From JBBATK01 sp044228285 (GTDB taxonomy: Bacteria > Bacteroidota > Ignavibacteria > Kapaibacteriales > NICIL-2): a DNA stretch of 64,000 bases. Of this stretch, positions 1 to 8,644 are shown piece after piece. The position numbers and the translations under genes are program-made. The notes below the pieces were generated by a model. That model was not told the DNA's origin. It made no database searches and worked only from the letters and a program-made list of their open reading frames with translations. The stretch spans positions 248,001 through 312,000 of the forward strand of contig JBGAVD010000001.1 of assembly GCA_044228285.1 (NCBI GenBank). The letters are read 5' to 3'. Every line of letters begins with the position of its first letter. Position 1 is the stretch's first letter.

Positions 1-345
1 ATTGTCAACGATGACCGAGTGACGCGCATTGGTAAGCTGATGCGCAAAACGTCGTTGGATGAGCTCCCGCAACTGTGGAACGTCGTACTCGGCGATATGA
101 GCTTAGTTGGACCTCGTCCATGTCTACCACACGAGTACCAACTCTACGATGAATGGCACAAGAAACGAGTCAGTGTGCTGCCAGGCTGTACCGGACTCTG
201 GCAAGTATCCGATCGAAAGAAAACGTCGTTCAATGATATGGTCATGCTCGATTACTTCTACCTCGAAAACATGTCGCTCTGGTTCGACATCCAAATCATC
301 CTTAAGACTATTCCTGTCATGATCTTCGGTCGCGGAGATTTCTAA
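1..345 (+). CDS. Bacterial sugar transferase, C-terminal part (cut by window edge)
   Basis: The reading frame is open from base 1, so only the last 114 residues are seen and the start lies outside. The family (WbaP/WcaJ/PglC-type monotopic phosphoglycosyl transferases) moves a sugar phosphate from a nucleotide sugar onto undecaprenyl phosphate at the inner face of the plasma membrane, starting exopolysaccharide or O-antigen repeat synthesis. The fragment shows the family signature: a TSLDELPQLWNV segment with the Asp-Glu dyad (fragment residues 20-21) that matches the PglC catalytic pair, then GDMSLVGPRP, PGCTGLWQVSDR and a terminal DIQIILKTIPV segment. The donor sugar cannot be told from this part. 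It ends 118 bases before a strong bidirectional terminator, so it is probably the last gene of its operon. Confidence 0.9.
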   Translation: MVNDDRVTRIGKLMRKTSLDELPQLWNVVLGDMSLVGPRPCLPHEYQLYDEWHKKRVSVLPGCTGLWQVSDRKKTSFNDMVMLDYFYLENMSLWFDIQIILKTIPVMIFGRGDF

Positions 346-462
346 TCATGATCTCCAAGGCAAGTTGATTCAATGTCCTCTGCCCAAACTTGCATTCAAT
401 GTCGCGATGAGCTTCAGCTTTGCTTCTGGCAATAGAGATCCTCACATCACATGATCACAAAC

Positions 463-493
463 AAAAAAGGCGCACCAACGGTGCGCCTTTTTT
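463..493. terminator. Bidirectional intrinsic terminator
   Basis: A perfect 14-bp stem (463-476 with 480-493) has a 3-nt AAC loop. The GC-rich core (GGCGCACC/GGTGCGCC) is flanked by six A on the left and six T on the right, so either strand gives a hairpin followed by a U tract. It lies between the convergent sugar transferase and the PDZ gene and should end both transcripts. Confidence 0.93.
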
Positions 494-519
494 GCATTGA
501 ACTGAAGAACTCGTTGATC

Positions 520-1623
520 TTATTCGATAATGAGTTTTTCCTTGAAGGTCTTGTTACCTTGGCTAACCGTTACGAGATATACACCACGTGGTGCATCGCT
601 GAGGTCAACTGCGGTTGAGAAACTGTTCTGTGTATTGTTAACCGAACGATCAAAGAACTTGTTGCCAATCAAATCTGTAATGGTCATACGGAATTCAATC
701 GCATCCAAACCAGCAAGGCTGATGTTAACAGAACCGTTGGTTGGGTTTGGAGCAAGGTTCAAGGTTGCAGGGTTAAGCTCTACACGGTTGATGCGCTCGC
801 CAGCAATGATAGAGTTGTTGGTAACCTTTGCGCATTCTGCCTTCAGCTTTGATACCATCTCTGCGTTGACATCTGCATAGGAGTTAAGAACAACTTCAGC
901 TGTACGAAGTACACCATCACGACGATACTGAACTGCTACACGATCGCCAGGGAGGTGCGAAGAAATGGTCTTCTTCAACTCAACAAAACTTGGGATTGAG
1001 TTGCCATCAACGCTTTCAATGATATCGCCAGACATAAGTTCAGCGCGAACGGCACCGGTGTTTGGAATGGTACCAGTCAGTGTTGCACTTCCAGTCGAAT
1101 TCACATACACGCCAAGAATAGCATTGTTATAGAACTCTTTTTCTAAGCGCTCACATGGTGAACTATACGTGTTCGTTGATTGTGGAAGTGTTGAAGCTTG
1201 TTGTGAAGCAGCTTGGAATTCAGCAGCTGATGCAACCACAACCTTCAAGTCTTGCTCTTCGCCGTCACGATTGATGCGAACTAAAATGACATCGCCAGGA
1301 CCTTTACCGCGCATTGCATGGTAAACGTCGCACATTGAGTGAACATTTTCACCTTCAACTTGCATCAATACGTCGCCGCTCTGCAAACCAGCAAATTCAG
1401 CCTTCGATGCTGGTGCAACACGCTCGATAACCAGTGAAAAGTCTGATCGTACGGCAAGCTGCATACCAATATATCCACCTTCTTTAGCTGGTGCAGCAGT
1501 TGCTGCAGGAGCTGTGTAGCTTTGGTGTCCGGACTGAACTACAGCGGTTTGAGCGCTGATTGATGCACTATAGGCAAATGCTAAAACGAGAGCGTACAAA
1601 GAAACGCGTCGCAGAAATGTCAT
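520..1623 (-). CDS. Secreted twin-PDZ protein with T9SS sorting domain
   Basis: The product is 367 residues. It has a signal peptide (about 1-24, ending SISAQ) and an Ala-rich spacer. A first PDZ domain (about 50-135) shows APASKAEFAGLQSGDVLMQV, and a second (about 165-250) shows AELMSGDIIESVDG. The C-terminal domain (about 285-367) shows NPTNGSVNISL, MTITDLIGN and a final GVYLVTVSQGNKTFKEKLIIE-like end, the Por/T9SS type A sorting signature. There is no protease domain, unlike HtrA or Ctp proteins, so it is more likely a surface-bound peptide- or tail-binding adaptor. The start is supported by an AAAGGAGAT Shine-Dalgarno just upstream of the ATG. Domain calls are firm; the role is unknown. 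Confidence 0.88.
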   Translation of the reverse strand: MTFLRRVSLYALVLAFAYSASISAQTAVVQSGHQSYTAPAATAAPAKEGGYIGMQLAVRSDFSLVIERVAPASKAEFAGLQSGDVLMQVEGENVHSMCDVYHAMRGKGPGDVILVRINRDGEEQDLKVVVASAAEFQAASQQASTLPQSTNTYSSPCERLEKEFYNNAILGVYVNSTGSATLTGTIPNTGAVRAELMSGDIIESVDGNSIPSFVELKKTISSHLPGDRVAVQYRRDGVLRTAEVVLNSYADVNAEMVSKLKAECAKVTNNSIIAGERINRVELNPATLNLAPNPTNGSVNISLAGLDAIEFRMTITDLIGNKFFDRSVNNTQNSFSTAVDLSDAPRGVYLVTVSQGNKTFKEKLIIE

Positions 1624-2444
1624 GCTATCTCCTTTGGAGGTTAGTTGATTGAGTGATTAACTGTATGCAAGATAGAAGATTTGTAAAAACTACAATGGTT
1701 AATCTGTGTTGTGAGCTGTTAATAAGTAGTTATACCGACGAAATTTTCCACTTTTTGGACCAAAAACGACTACCCTGAGGGCAAAAAAGCCAGTCAACCA
1801 GCTGCCGATCTTCTGATACTCATTCCTAGTCCTACGAGTACTCGGCTCCAACTCAGCCACCAATACCCATGCAGGGCTTTTGAACTACTGTACTTGACGT
1901 AGCTCTCAGAGCTGAAGTGTAGCACAAAAGGTGAAAGTTTTGTGAATATCGACCTCTTTTTGCGAGAGATGAGTCGCCGTGCGCTCGAACGAAGATGAAC
2001 CGGCCGAACTATATCCTTGGATCGTCCTCTCTGTACTGCTCAAAGAGACTGGCTTTAGGTTCCGACGAAAAAGTGAATCTTGCTGGTGATATCAAAAGGA
2101 AGAGCTTCTAAAGTCGACTCGAGCTAAACGCTTTTGCTTCTTTTGTGTATGAGTTGGCACCTCATGACAAATGTTCGCTTCCTTGGGCAGGTCTCCTCGC
2201 TACTATTCGGTGGAGCTCACCCTGAGAAGGTCAGTTTGACAAGCTGCAAGGGATTCGTTTGGAAAGAGTGAATAGGAAAGGGTGCTTCTTTTGCACATTG
2301 GGATGCTTGAAGTGCAGAGAGGAACAGAGCTTGACATCAAATACCCACCGAAAGGCAGGCGCAGGATTTTCCCTTCCTTGTACTGCAGGTACTTCGTAGT
2401 ATTTTTGCGCTTCTACACACCACATCACACATACGATTCAGCTC
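1624..2444. other. 821-base intergenic stretch with no recognisable gene
   Basis: This lies between the divergent PDZ gene and purC. The only open frames are about 65 codons, overlap each other on opposite strands and resemble nothing I recognise. I see no tRNA-like cloverleaf, riboswitch or transposon end. It presumably holds the promoters of both flanking genes and perhaps an untranslated RNA or a decayed gene. Confidence 0.5.
1752..1766. promoter_or_regulatory. Palindrome upstream of PDZ gene, possible operator
   Basis: TTTTTGG-A-CCAAAAA is a perfect inverted repeat of seven bases per arm around one central A. It lies about 130 bases upstream of the PDZ gene start. A second small inverted repeat (GGC-AAAAAA-GCC) lies about 15 bases further away. 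The symmetry suits a dimeric regulator site, but no regulator can be named and chance is possible. Confidence 0.3.
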
Positions 2445-3323
2445 ATGACTGCACTTTTCCAAACGCAATTTTCTGATTGCACCCTTGCCCGTCGTGGTAA
2501 GGTGCGTGATGTCTACGACCTTGGCAATGAACTCTTGATCGTTGCCACCGACCGCATCAGTGCTTTCGATGTCATCATGAGCGAAGCGATTCCAGGCAAG
2601 GGAAAGATTCTCACAAAGCTCTCAACATTTTGGTTCGAACAAACGAAGCACCTTATTGAGAATCATGTTATCAGCACGGATGTAGCGCAGTATCCTGCGT
2701 TGGTGCAGAAGTATGCGGAGCAGTTGGAAGGACGCTCCATGCTGGTGCGCAAAACCACACCTCTGCCCATTGAATGTGTAGTACGCGGTTATCTAGCCGG
2801 CTCAGGTTGGGTCGAGTATCAGCAGAATCGTCAAGTCTGTGGAGTTCCACTCCCAGAGGGATTGATTGAATCTTCGAAGCTGCCTGAACCGATCTTCACT
2901 CCAGCGACGAAAGCAGAGGAAGGTCACGACGAGAATATTAGCTACGAACAAGCTGTTCAAATCGTTGGTGAGAACACAGCCGCATTTGTACGCGACGCGT
3001 CGATTAAACTCTACCGTTTTGCCACTGAATACGCCGCCTCACGTGGAATCATTCTGGCAGATACCAAGTTTGAGTTTGGCATGATGGATGACGGACGCAT
3101 CATACTCATCGATGAAGCGCTCACTCCTGATTCCTCACGCTATTGGCTTGCCGAACACTACGAAGCTGGTAAAGCACAAATGAATTTTGACAAACAAGTG
3201 CTCCGTGACTGGCTTTTAACACAAGACTGGAACAAACAAGCTCCAGCTCCGACACTACCTCAGTACATTATTGAAACGACTCTTGCGAAGTACCAGGAAG
3301 CAGCTCAAAGACTCATGGACTGA
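2445..3323 (+). CDS. purC: Phosphoribosylaminoimidazole-succinocarboxamide synthase
   Basis: SAICAR synthetase joins CAIR and aspartate using ATP, the eighth step of de novo purine synthesis, in the cytosol. The 292 residues match the longer, yeast Ade1-like form. Family landmarks are RRGKVRDVYDLG near the N terminus (nucleotide loop), ATDRISAFDVIM, IECVVRGYLAGSGW (about residue 108), the EEGHDENIS segment with acidic metal/substrate residues, and LIDEALTPDSSRYW near residue 222. The ATG start puts KVRDVY at the usual distance from the N terminus. rodA follows 32 bases downstream on the same strand, so cotranscription is likely. No purine riboswitch is visible upstream. Confidence 0.97.
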   Translation: MTALFQTQFSDCTLARRGKVRDVYDLGNELLIVATDRISAFDVIMSEAIPGKGKILTKLSTFWFEQTKHLIENHVISTDVAQYPALVQKYAEQLEGRSMLVRKTTPLPIECVVRGYLAGSGWVEYQQNRQVCGVPLPEGLIESSKLPEPIFTPATKAEEGHDENISYEQAVQIVGENTAAFVRDASIKLYRFATEYAASRGIILADTKFEFGMMDDGRIILIDEALTPDSSRYWLAEHYEAGKAQMNFDKQVLRDWLLTQDWNKQAPAPTLPQYIIETTLAKYQEAAQRLMD

Positions 3324-3355
3324 GTCGAACTCTCTCGCGATATACACTGCAGCAC

Positions 3356-4648
3356 ATGGCAACACTTACCATTGACGATCATGACTATAGCGAGGGGCTC
3401 GAGAAGAAAAGTGTAGACACTTTCGACTTCCCGACCATTCTCGCTATGCTAAGTCTCATTGCTATCGGTCTGATTTCTATCTATAGCGCAACCTATGAGC
3501 CTCAGATGAGTAGCTTCTTCATCAAGCAGCTCATTTTTGCTGGTGTAGGCACTGGATTGATGCTTAGCTGCATTTTCTTTCCGCCTCACTGGATTCGCAA
3601 CGCGGCACCTCTGGCCTATGCCTTTTCCTTATTGCTGCTCATTCTTGTTTTGATACCAGGCATAGGATTACGTATCAATGGACAAATCTGTTGGTTACGT
3701 ATAGGCGGAATTCAGTTTCAACCTTCTGAGTTTGCCAAGCTCAGTACCTTGATGATGATTGGTCGATTCATGGAGAACAAGGGGGTCACCTTAACATCAC
3801 TACGCGATGTGGGCTGGCTCAGCTTGATTGTCTTCTTACCGACGATTCTCATCTTAGCTGAAAAAGACACAGGAACTGCGTCTGTCTTCATCGCCATGAT
3901 GATGGGAACGATGCTCTGGTGTGGTGGTGATCTCTTTTTGCTTTTCATTGCAGCTGCCCTTCCAATCATTGGAGTAACTAGCATGTTTTGTGCGCTGCAT
4001 GATGTGAAGTCTCCACTGTACGTCATTTTAGGCATAGCGACGATGGGAGCTTTAGCATTCCGACGTTCCATTGTTCTAAGTGCGGCAGCAATCGTCGTCT
4101 TTGTTGGTTTAGGTTTTGCTTCGGGTCCGATTTACCATAAGCTCCCGGAACACCAGCAGAGTCGTATAAAAACCTTCTTTGATCCCGAGAAATATCCTCG
4201 CGACGAGGGCTATCACGTTTTGCAATCGATGATGGCTGTCGGTAGCGGTGGATTGACGGGGAAGGGATACATGAAAGGGACCTTGACTCAGTTGCGTTAT
4301 ATCCCTGAGCAATGGACTGATTTTATCTATGATGTACCCGGCGAAGAGTTCGGATTCATTGGGTCGGTCACTGTCTTGGGTCTCCTCGTCTTTCTCATCT
4401 TTCGTTTGGTACGTCTGGCTCGTAACGCGCGATCTGCCTTCGAGAGCGCCTTTAGTTTTGGTTTCGCAGCTATCATTCTTTATCATACAATGGTGAACAT
4501 CGGCATGGCCATAGGTCTTTTCCCAGTGATGGGAATTCCTTTGCCTTACCTTTCCAGTGGTGGTACGGCGTTGATGGCGAACATGACAGCGATCGGCATC
4601 GTAATCAGTTTTCACCGTGCCAGGTTGAAATCACTCGCAGACCGATGA
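3356..4648 (+). CDS. rodA: Rod shape-determining peptidoglycan polymerase RodA
   Basis: This is a SEDS-family lipid II glycosyltransferase of the elongasome, in the inner membrane, normally paired with a class B PBP2. The 430 residues are mostly hydrophobic, with about ten membrane segments. Landmarks are IGLISIYSAT in the first segment, INGQICWLRIGGIQFQPSEFAKL, the loop RIKTFFDPEKYPRDEGYHVLQ, GSGGLTGKGYMKG, IPEQWTDFIYDVPGEEFGF and the C-terminal LPYLSSGGTALMANM. IPEQWTDF and the final motif favour RodA over FtsW. In the catalytic loop the Asp of E. coli DPLGAGYH is replaced by Tyr280 by simple alignment, with Asp283 three residues later. The gene ends in a 4-base overlap with pdxA. Confidence 0.94.
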   Translation: MATLTIDDHDYSEGLEKKSVDTFDFPTILAMLSLIAIGLISIYSATYEPQMSSFFIKQLIFAGVGTGLMLSCIFFPPHWIRNAAPLAYAFSLLLLILVLIPGIGLRINGQICWLRIGGIQFQPSEFAKLSTLMMIGRFMENKGVTLTSLRDVGWLSLIVFLPTILILAEKDTGTASVFIAMMMGTMLWCGGDLFLLFIAAALPIIGVTSMFCALHDVKSPLYVILGIATMGALAFRRSIVLSAAAIVVFVGLGFASGPIYHKLPEHQQSRIKTFFDPEKYPRDEGYHVLQSMMAVGSGGLTGKGYMKGTLTQLRYIPEQWTDFIYDVPGEEFGFIGSVTVLGLLVFLIFRLVRLARNARSAFESAFSFGFAAIILYHTMVNIGMAIGLFPVMGIPLPYLSSGGTALMANMTAIGIVISFHRARLKSLADR

Positions 4649-5676
4649 ATATTGCCATTAGTTGTGGAGATGTCAATGGAATTGGACTCGAAGTGTTCTT
4701 CAAGTCCCTTCCTCAGCTTCGTGCCCATGAGTCACTGAGCGATCTACAGTTGCAACTCATCATCCATGAAGAGACCTTAGAGACTTGTCTCAACAGCCTT
4801 TCCTTGCCTTTTTCCTTAGACGCTCATGTACTTACTGTGCATGAAACGCAGGTTCAGGTCATTCCCTGCGAGCATCGTGCGACTGTTCGTCCCGGACATG
4901 AAGAGTTAAGCGCTGCCTTCCTTGCCGCGGAGTCTCTGGAGTGTGCAGCAGCGCTGGTTTGCAATAAAGACGTCAATGCTGTTTTGACTCTGCCTGTATC
5001 CAAAACCACTTTGCATGCTGCGGGCTTTCACTATCCAGGACAAACTGAGTTCTTCTCTGCGCGCTCGACAGCACATAGTGGTCAGGCTGAGCAAACACAT
5101 GCTGCACTCATGATGCTCGTCCATCAGCAGCTTCGGGTTGCTCTTGCGACGGTGCACGTGTCGCTGCAATCTGTGTCAGCGCTCATAACGGTTGCTCTAA
5201 TCTGTGAACGAGTGCGCACGCTCAATGCTGCTCTTCGACGTGACTTTGGCTGTGCTCAACCGCGAATTGCGGTTCTGAGTTTGAACCCGCATGCCGGAGA
5301 GAATGGTCATATGGGACACGAGGAATTGACCACGATTCAACCTGCTGTCGAGCTATTGCGCGCTGAGGGTATTGTTTGTGAAGGACCTTTTGCTTCAGAT
5401 GGTTTCTTTGCTCATGGTGCATATCGTGGATATGATGGAGTCCTTGCAATGTATCATGATCAAGGTCTCATCCCCTTAAAACTCTTAGCTGGAGGAGCTG
5501 GTGTGAATGTTAGTGCTAATCTGGATATCGTGCGTGTTTCTCCCGATCACGGAACTGCATACGCGCTGGCAGCTAAAAATTTGGCTGATGCCCAGAGCAC
5601 AGTACAGTCCTTGTGTACAGCGGCTGAGATCGTACACAACCGACGTCGCTTTGCTACTCAACACCAAAACGGATAG
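4645..5676 (+). CDS. pdxA: 4-hydroxythreonine-4-phosphate dehydrogenase
   Basis: PdxA oxidises 4-hydroxythreonine 4-phosphate with NAD(P) on the DXP-dependent route to pyridoxine phosphate. The 343 residues show the N-terminal ISCGDVNGIGLEV, LPVSKTTLHAAGF, the metal histidines in ATVHVSL, LNPHAGENGHMG and MYHDQG, and the ending RVSPDHGTAYALA. The usual GHTEFF substrate motif reads GQTEFF, with Gln133 where E. coli PdxA has His136. The start overlaps the rodA stop (ATGA), showing translational coupling. It converges with nadB 35 bases away with no clear terminator. Residues 20-110 diverge more than the rest, as in many Bacteroidota homologues. Confidence 0.93.
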   Translation: MNIAISCGDVNGIGLEVFFKSLPQLRAHESLSDLQLQLIIHEETLETCLNSLSLPFSLDAHVLTVHETQVQVIPCEHRATVRPGHEELSAAFLAAESLECAAALVCNKDVNAVLTLPVSKTTLHAAGFHYPGQTEFFSARSTAHSGQAEQTHAALMMLVHQQLRVALATVHVSLQSVSALITVALICERVRTLNAALRRDFGCAQPRIAVLSLNPHAGENGHMGHEELTTIQPAVELLRAEGIVCEGPFASDGFFAHGAYRGYDGVLAMYHDQGLIPLKLLAGGAGVNVSANLDIVRVSPDHGTAYALAAKNLADAQSTVQSLCTAAEIVHNRRRFATQHQNG

Positions 5677-5711
5677 TAACTGAGCAGTCAATGCGCCGGT
5701 AGATGGAAACT

Positions 5712-7232
5712 TTAGGTTGTTGTAGAATCAGCGAGCCAGTGACATCCAACACTCTCAGTGCGAGCCGATGCCGCTTCACCGATGCTTAGTCCTACATCAA
5801 TGAGGTTGAGTACCTCATACATCTCCACGCTAAAACCACTCAGACGAATTTCATCTTCAAGCTCCTTGCGCATTCTGCGCAAGATGCGGCTGCAGTTTTG
5901 CAAGCCTTCTAGGCTGCGTTGTATTCCTGCATGTTCCCATACCAGTGTTTGGACGGTTTTTCGGAGCTCGTTGGCACGCTCGACAGTATTTGTTGCCAGA
6001 GGAAGTTGTATGCATTCACACGGACTTGCTTGAACACTTTGTTCTAGTACTCGTCGTGCATCAAGTGCTGCTTGTTCGGCAAAGACCAAGCCTTCAAGGA
6101 GTGAATTTGATGCCAATCGGTTTGCGCCGTGCACGCCTGTACATGCAGCTTCACCGCAAGAATACAACTGAGGAAGACTTGTACGCGCGTAAAGATCCGT
6201 TTTCAGTCCGCCACAGAAATAATGTGCAGCTGGTACCACGGGAAGCAGTTCGCGATCGAGTGATAGTCCTTCGTCGCAGCAGCGCTGATAGATATTCGGA
6301 AAGTGTGCGGCGAACTGTTCAAGGTCAAGATGACGGAGATCGAGATATACACACTCAGTTCCTCGCTCACGCATTTCGCTCGTTATCGCTCGGCTCACTA
6401 CGTCTCGCGGAGCCAATGATGCCATAGGGTGGTATTTGTGCATGAAGGTTGTTCCATCCGCATGACAGAGTTGCGCGCCAAAGCCACGCACAGCTTCGGA
6501 GATTAAAAAGGTTTGTCCTTCCCCTGAATACAAGCTCGTAGGGTGAAACTGCACAAACTCCATGTCTCTCAATTCCACACCAGCTCGTCGAGCCAAAGCG
6601 TAGCCGTCACCGGTAGCGATGCGCGGGTTTGTGTTATGAAGGTACACTTGTGAGCCACCACCGCTAGCCAGCATTGTAATCGAGGCGTTGATCTGCACGA
6701 AGTCCTGTGTATCGATGTCAAATACACAGGCACCCCTGCATCTTCCATCGCTTTGCATGATATCAACAACAAAATGATGTTCTAGAACTTCAATCGACGG
6801 ATGGGAGCGCAGGTGTTGAACTAATGATCCTTCTACTTCACGACCAGTAGCATCTTTTGCATGCAAAACACGCGAGTGACTATGTCCGCCTTCACGATGC
6901 AAATCATAATCGCCACGGTCGTTGCGGTCAAATCGAACGGACATATGTTCTAGCTGTGCAATACATGATGGAGCATGTTCCGCAACTAAGCGCACCGCGG
7001 CTTCATTGCAGAGACCGTCTCCCGCTCGAAGAGTGTCTTGCACATGGTTCTCGATCGAATCCTCATCGTTCGTTACTGCTGCAATTCCTCCTTGAGCGTA
7101 CATCGTATTCGATTCACCGATAACCGACTTTGTTACGACCGTAACACGAGCAAAAGCTGCACAGTGGATTGCGTAGAACAAGCCGGCAATTCCACTTCCG
7201 ATAACAAGGATGTCGGTGGGATGTGTTCTCAT
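5712..7232 (-). CDS. nadB: L-aspartate oxidase
   Basis: This FAD enzyme oxidises L-aspartate to iminoaspartate, the first step of de novo NAD synthesis, and passes it to NadA. The 506 residues begin with the FAD-binding LVIGSGIAGLFYAI-type segment. They continue with SNTMYAQGGIAAV, the substrate loop HREGGHSHSRVLHAKDATGREVE, EFVQFHPTSLY, the active-site region PAAHYFCGGLKTDLYARTS and GEAACTGVHGANRLASNSLLEGLVF. The C-terminal helical domain of the succinate dehydrogenase/fumarate reductase flavoprotein family follows. It starts inside the nadA stop (4-base overlap), so nadA-nadB is one translationally coupled unit. nadC is not in the window. Confidence 0.97.
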   Translation of the reverse strand: MRTHPTDILVIGSGIAGLFYAIHCAAFARVTVVTKSVIGESNTMYAQGGIAAVTNDEDSIENHVQDTLRAGDGLCNEAAVRLVAEHAPSCIAQLEHMSVRFDRNDRGDYDLHREGGHSHSRVLHAKDATGREVEGSLVQHLRSHPSIEVLEHHFVVDIMQSDGRCRGACVFDIDTQDFVQINASITMLASGGGSQVYLHNTNPRIATGDGYALARRAGVELRDMEFVQFHPTSLYSGEGQTFLISEAVRGFGAQLCHADGTTFMHKYHPMASLAPRDVVSRAITSEMRERGTECVYLDLRHLDLEQFAAHFPNIYQRCCDEGLSLDRELLPVVPAAHYFCGGLKTDLYARTSLPQLYSCGEAACTGVHGANRLASNSLLEGLVFAEQAALDARRVLEQSVQASPCECIQLPLATNTVERANELRKTVQTLVWEHAGIQRSLEGLQNCSRILRRMRKELEDEIRLSGFSVEMYEVLNLIDVGLSIGEAASARTESVGCHWLADSTTT

Positions 7233-8224
7233 GCGAAGCGTAGCATGCGTTCAATAGGCAAGAGCGCTCGCTGCATGATATCAGGCGCAAGAGTAATCTC
7301 ATACTCAGCAGCACGATCGGTGCCGATTGCTTGAAGAGCTGCGAGTGTGTTCTCGAGCGTGATCTTTTTCATGTGCGGACACTTAATGCACGGTGTGATA
7401 AAATTCTTCTTAGGATACATGGTTTTTAGTGTTGCACCCAGATCGCATTCTGAGGCAAGAATGAACGAAGTCGCTGCACTAGCACCTACGTGTTGGATGA
7501 TATCGTTCGTACTTCCAACCACACCGCGATTGTTCGCTAAGCCTGCATCAACACTCCGTTCTGGCACTTCCCAGTGCAGCAGTACCTCTGCTTGAGGGTT
7601 TTCGGCGCAGACTTTTGACAAGAGACTCTCTGCGAACTGTTCATGCACTTCACAGCTTCCGTTCCAAAGAATCAAACGTTTTTTGCTTTGCTGACTGATT
7701 TGTCGTTGCAGGTTAGCACCCATATACACATCAGGTAAGAAAATCATTTCATCCTGATCGAAGCTCTCAACAATGCGCAAAGCATTGCGAGAGGTGCAAC
7801 AGATATCACTTTCTGCTTTCACGTCGGCATAGGTGTTGACATAGGAGATCACGGGTCTTCCAGGATAGCGCACTCGAAGTGCGCGGACATCTTCCGGTCG
7901 TATAGAGGCAGCCAAGGAACATCCGGCTTCAGCATCTGGGAGGTAGACTCCTTTTACAGCATTGACAATCTTCGCTGTCTCCGCCATAAAGCGCACTCCG
8001 CAGAAAATAATGTTCTGGTGCTGTACTCGAGTTGCTTCCAGACTCAATCCTAAGGAGTCGCCGATAAAGTCTGCCATGCCACCCTCAGTCTCTAAAACTT
8101 GAAGCTCAGGACTCATGTAGTAGTGTGCTAACACAACTGCGTTCTTTTCTCGTTTCAAACGATTGATCTGTTCATACAAGCTTTGTATTTCCAGAGCGCG
8201 GTCAATGTCTAGGGTTGAGTTCAT
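7229..8224 (-). CDS. nadA: Quinolinate synthase A
   Basis: NadA condenses iminoaspartate with dihydroxyacetone phosphate to quinolinate using a [4Fe-4S] cluster. I chose the start at 8224 (331 residues, MNSTLDIDRA) because an in-frame upstream extension to 8305 has no family similarity. Landmarks are KNAVVLAHYYMSPELQ near the N terminus, DFIGDSLGLSLEA, IIFCGVRFMAETAKI with the first cluster Cys, DICCTSRNAL with the second region, and PCIKCPHMKKITLENTL with the last Cys group. Related threefold-symmetric blocks are visible. It is the first gene of the nadA-nadB pair. Confidence 0.96.
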   Translation of the reverse strand: MNSTLDIDRALEIQSLYEQINRLKREKNAVVLAHYYMSPELQVLETEGGMADFIGDSLGLSLEATRVQHQNIIFCGVRFMAETAKIVNAVKGVYLPDAEAGCSLAASIRPEDVRALRVRYPGRPVISYVNTYADVKAESDICCTSRNALRIVESFDQDEMIFLPDVYMGANLQRQISQQSKKRLILWNGSCEVHEQFAESLLSKVCAENPQAEVLLHWEVPERSVDAGLANNRGVVGSTNDIIQHVGASAATSFILASECDLGATLKTMYPKKNFITPCIKCPHMKKITLENTLAALQAIGTDRAAEYEITLAPDIMQRALLPIERMLRFA

Positions 8225-8401
8225 GGATGAACAATCTCTTCGCTTCGTTTCACAATAGGTTCGGTTGGTGTGCCTTGACGCACCATGCAAGATCTGCGTG
8301 TACAATCTATGGCACCAGCCCTTTTAGAAGCCCACACAACCTAATCTAGTAGGGGAGGAGCTCAACATTCGCTGAAAATAATCAGAGTAAAAAGTCTGAT
8401 T

Positions 8402-8418
8402 ACAAAGCTACGCTTTGT
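8402..8418. repeat. Mini-hairpin, TAC triloop
   Basis: ACAAAGC-TAC-GCTTTGT forms a 7-bp stem with a three-base loop closed by GC on both sides. It is one of several intergenic hairpins in the window with the core GC-NNN-GC. No T tract follows, so it is not a classic terminator. Confidence 0.6.
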
Positions 8419-8471
8419 CAAGAAACTAACGAGGCGACCAGAAGTTGTTTCTTTGATTCTCTGCTAAACAG

Positions 8472-8501
8472 GTCGAGTTGCGCAGCAACGAGCATGAAGA
8501 A
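8472..8501 (+). repeat. Dispersed ~30-base repeat, copy 1
   Basis: This begins GTCGAGTTGCGCAGCAACGA and runs into ATGAAGAA. It matches 49136-49165 at about 27 of 30 positions in the same orientation. Both copies are outside genes. The central TGCGCA is self-complementary. Confidence 0.5.
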
Positions 8502-8644
8502 GAACACACCATGACGACGATGATTTGAGCACAACAGTACTGCTTTTCAGCTGTTTCCGGGCTTTGGGTACTGAGTCCATGCCGTGTAGGCTGCGGTGAT
8601 TTGCTATTTTTGTGATCATTTCAAAACAATTCGAAGCAGGCTCT

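Larger units (their letters stand above)
8225..8644. other. 420-base divergent intergenic region with hairpin and repeat copy
   Basis: This separates nadA (minus) from the hydroxyacyl-CoA dehydrogenase (plus). It holds a 7-bp mini-hairpin with a TAC loop at 8402-8418 and one copy of an about 30-base repeat at 8472-8501 whose partner is at 49136-49165. No gene is supported here. Confidence 0.6.

Noticed and set aside
2236..2264. TTGACA at 2236-2241 as a promoter for purC
   Set aside because: No acceptable -10 box lies 16-18 bases downstream.
2231..2476. Two 65-codon open frames on opposite strands upstream of purC
   Set aside because: They overlap each other, have no Shine-Dalgarno, no signal or domain, and random-looking composition.
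4109..4615. 168-codon minus-strand frame inside rodA
   Set aside because: It lies entirely within a clear rodA coding frame and its product has no recognisable domain.
5945..6427. 160-codon plus-strand frame inside nadB
   Set aside because: It is a shadow of nadB, which has full-length family similarity on the other strand.
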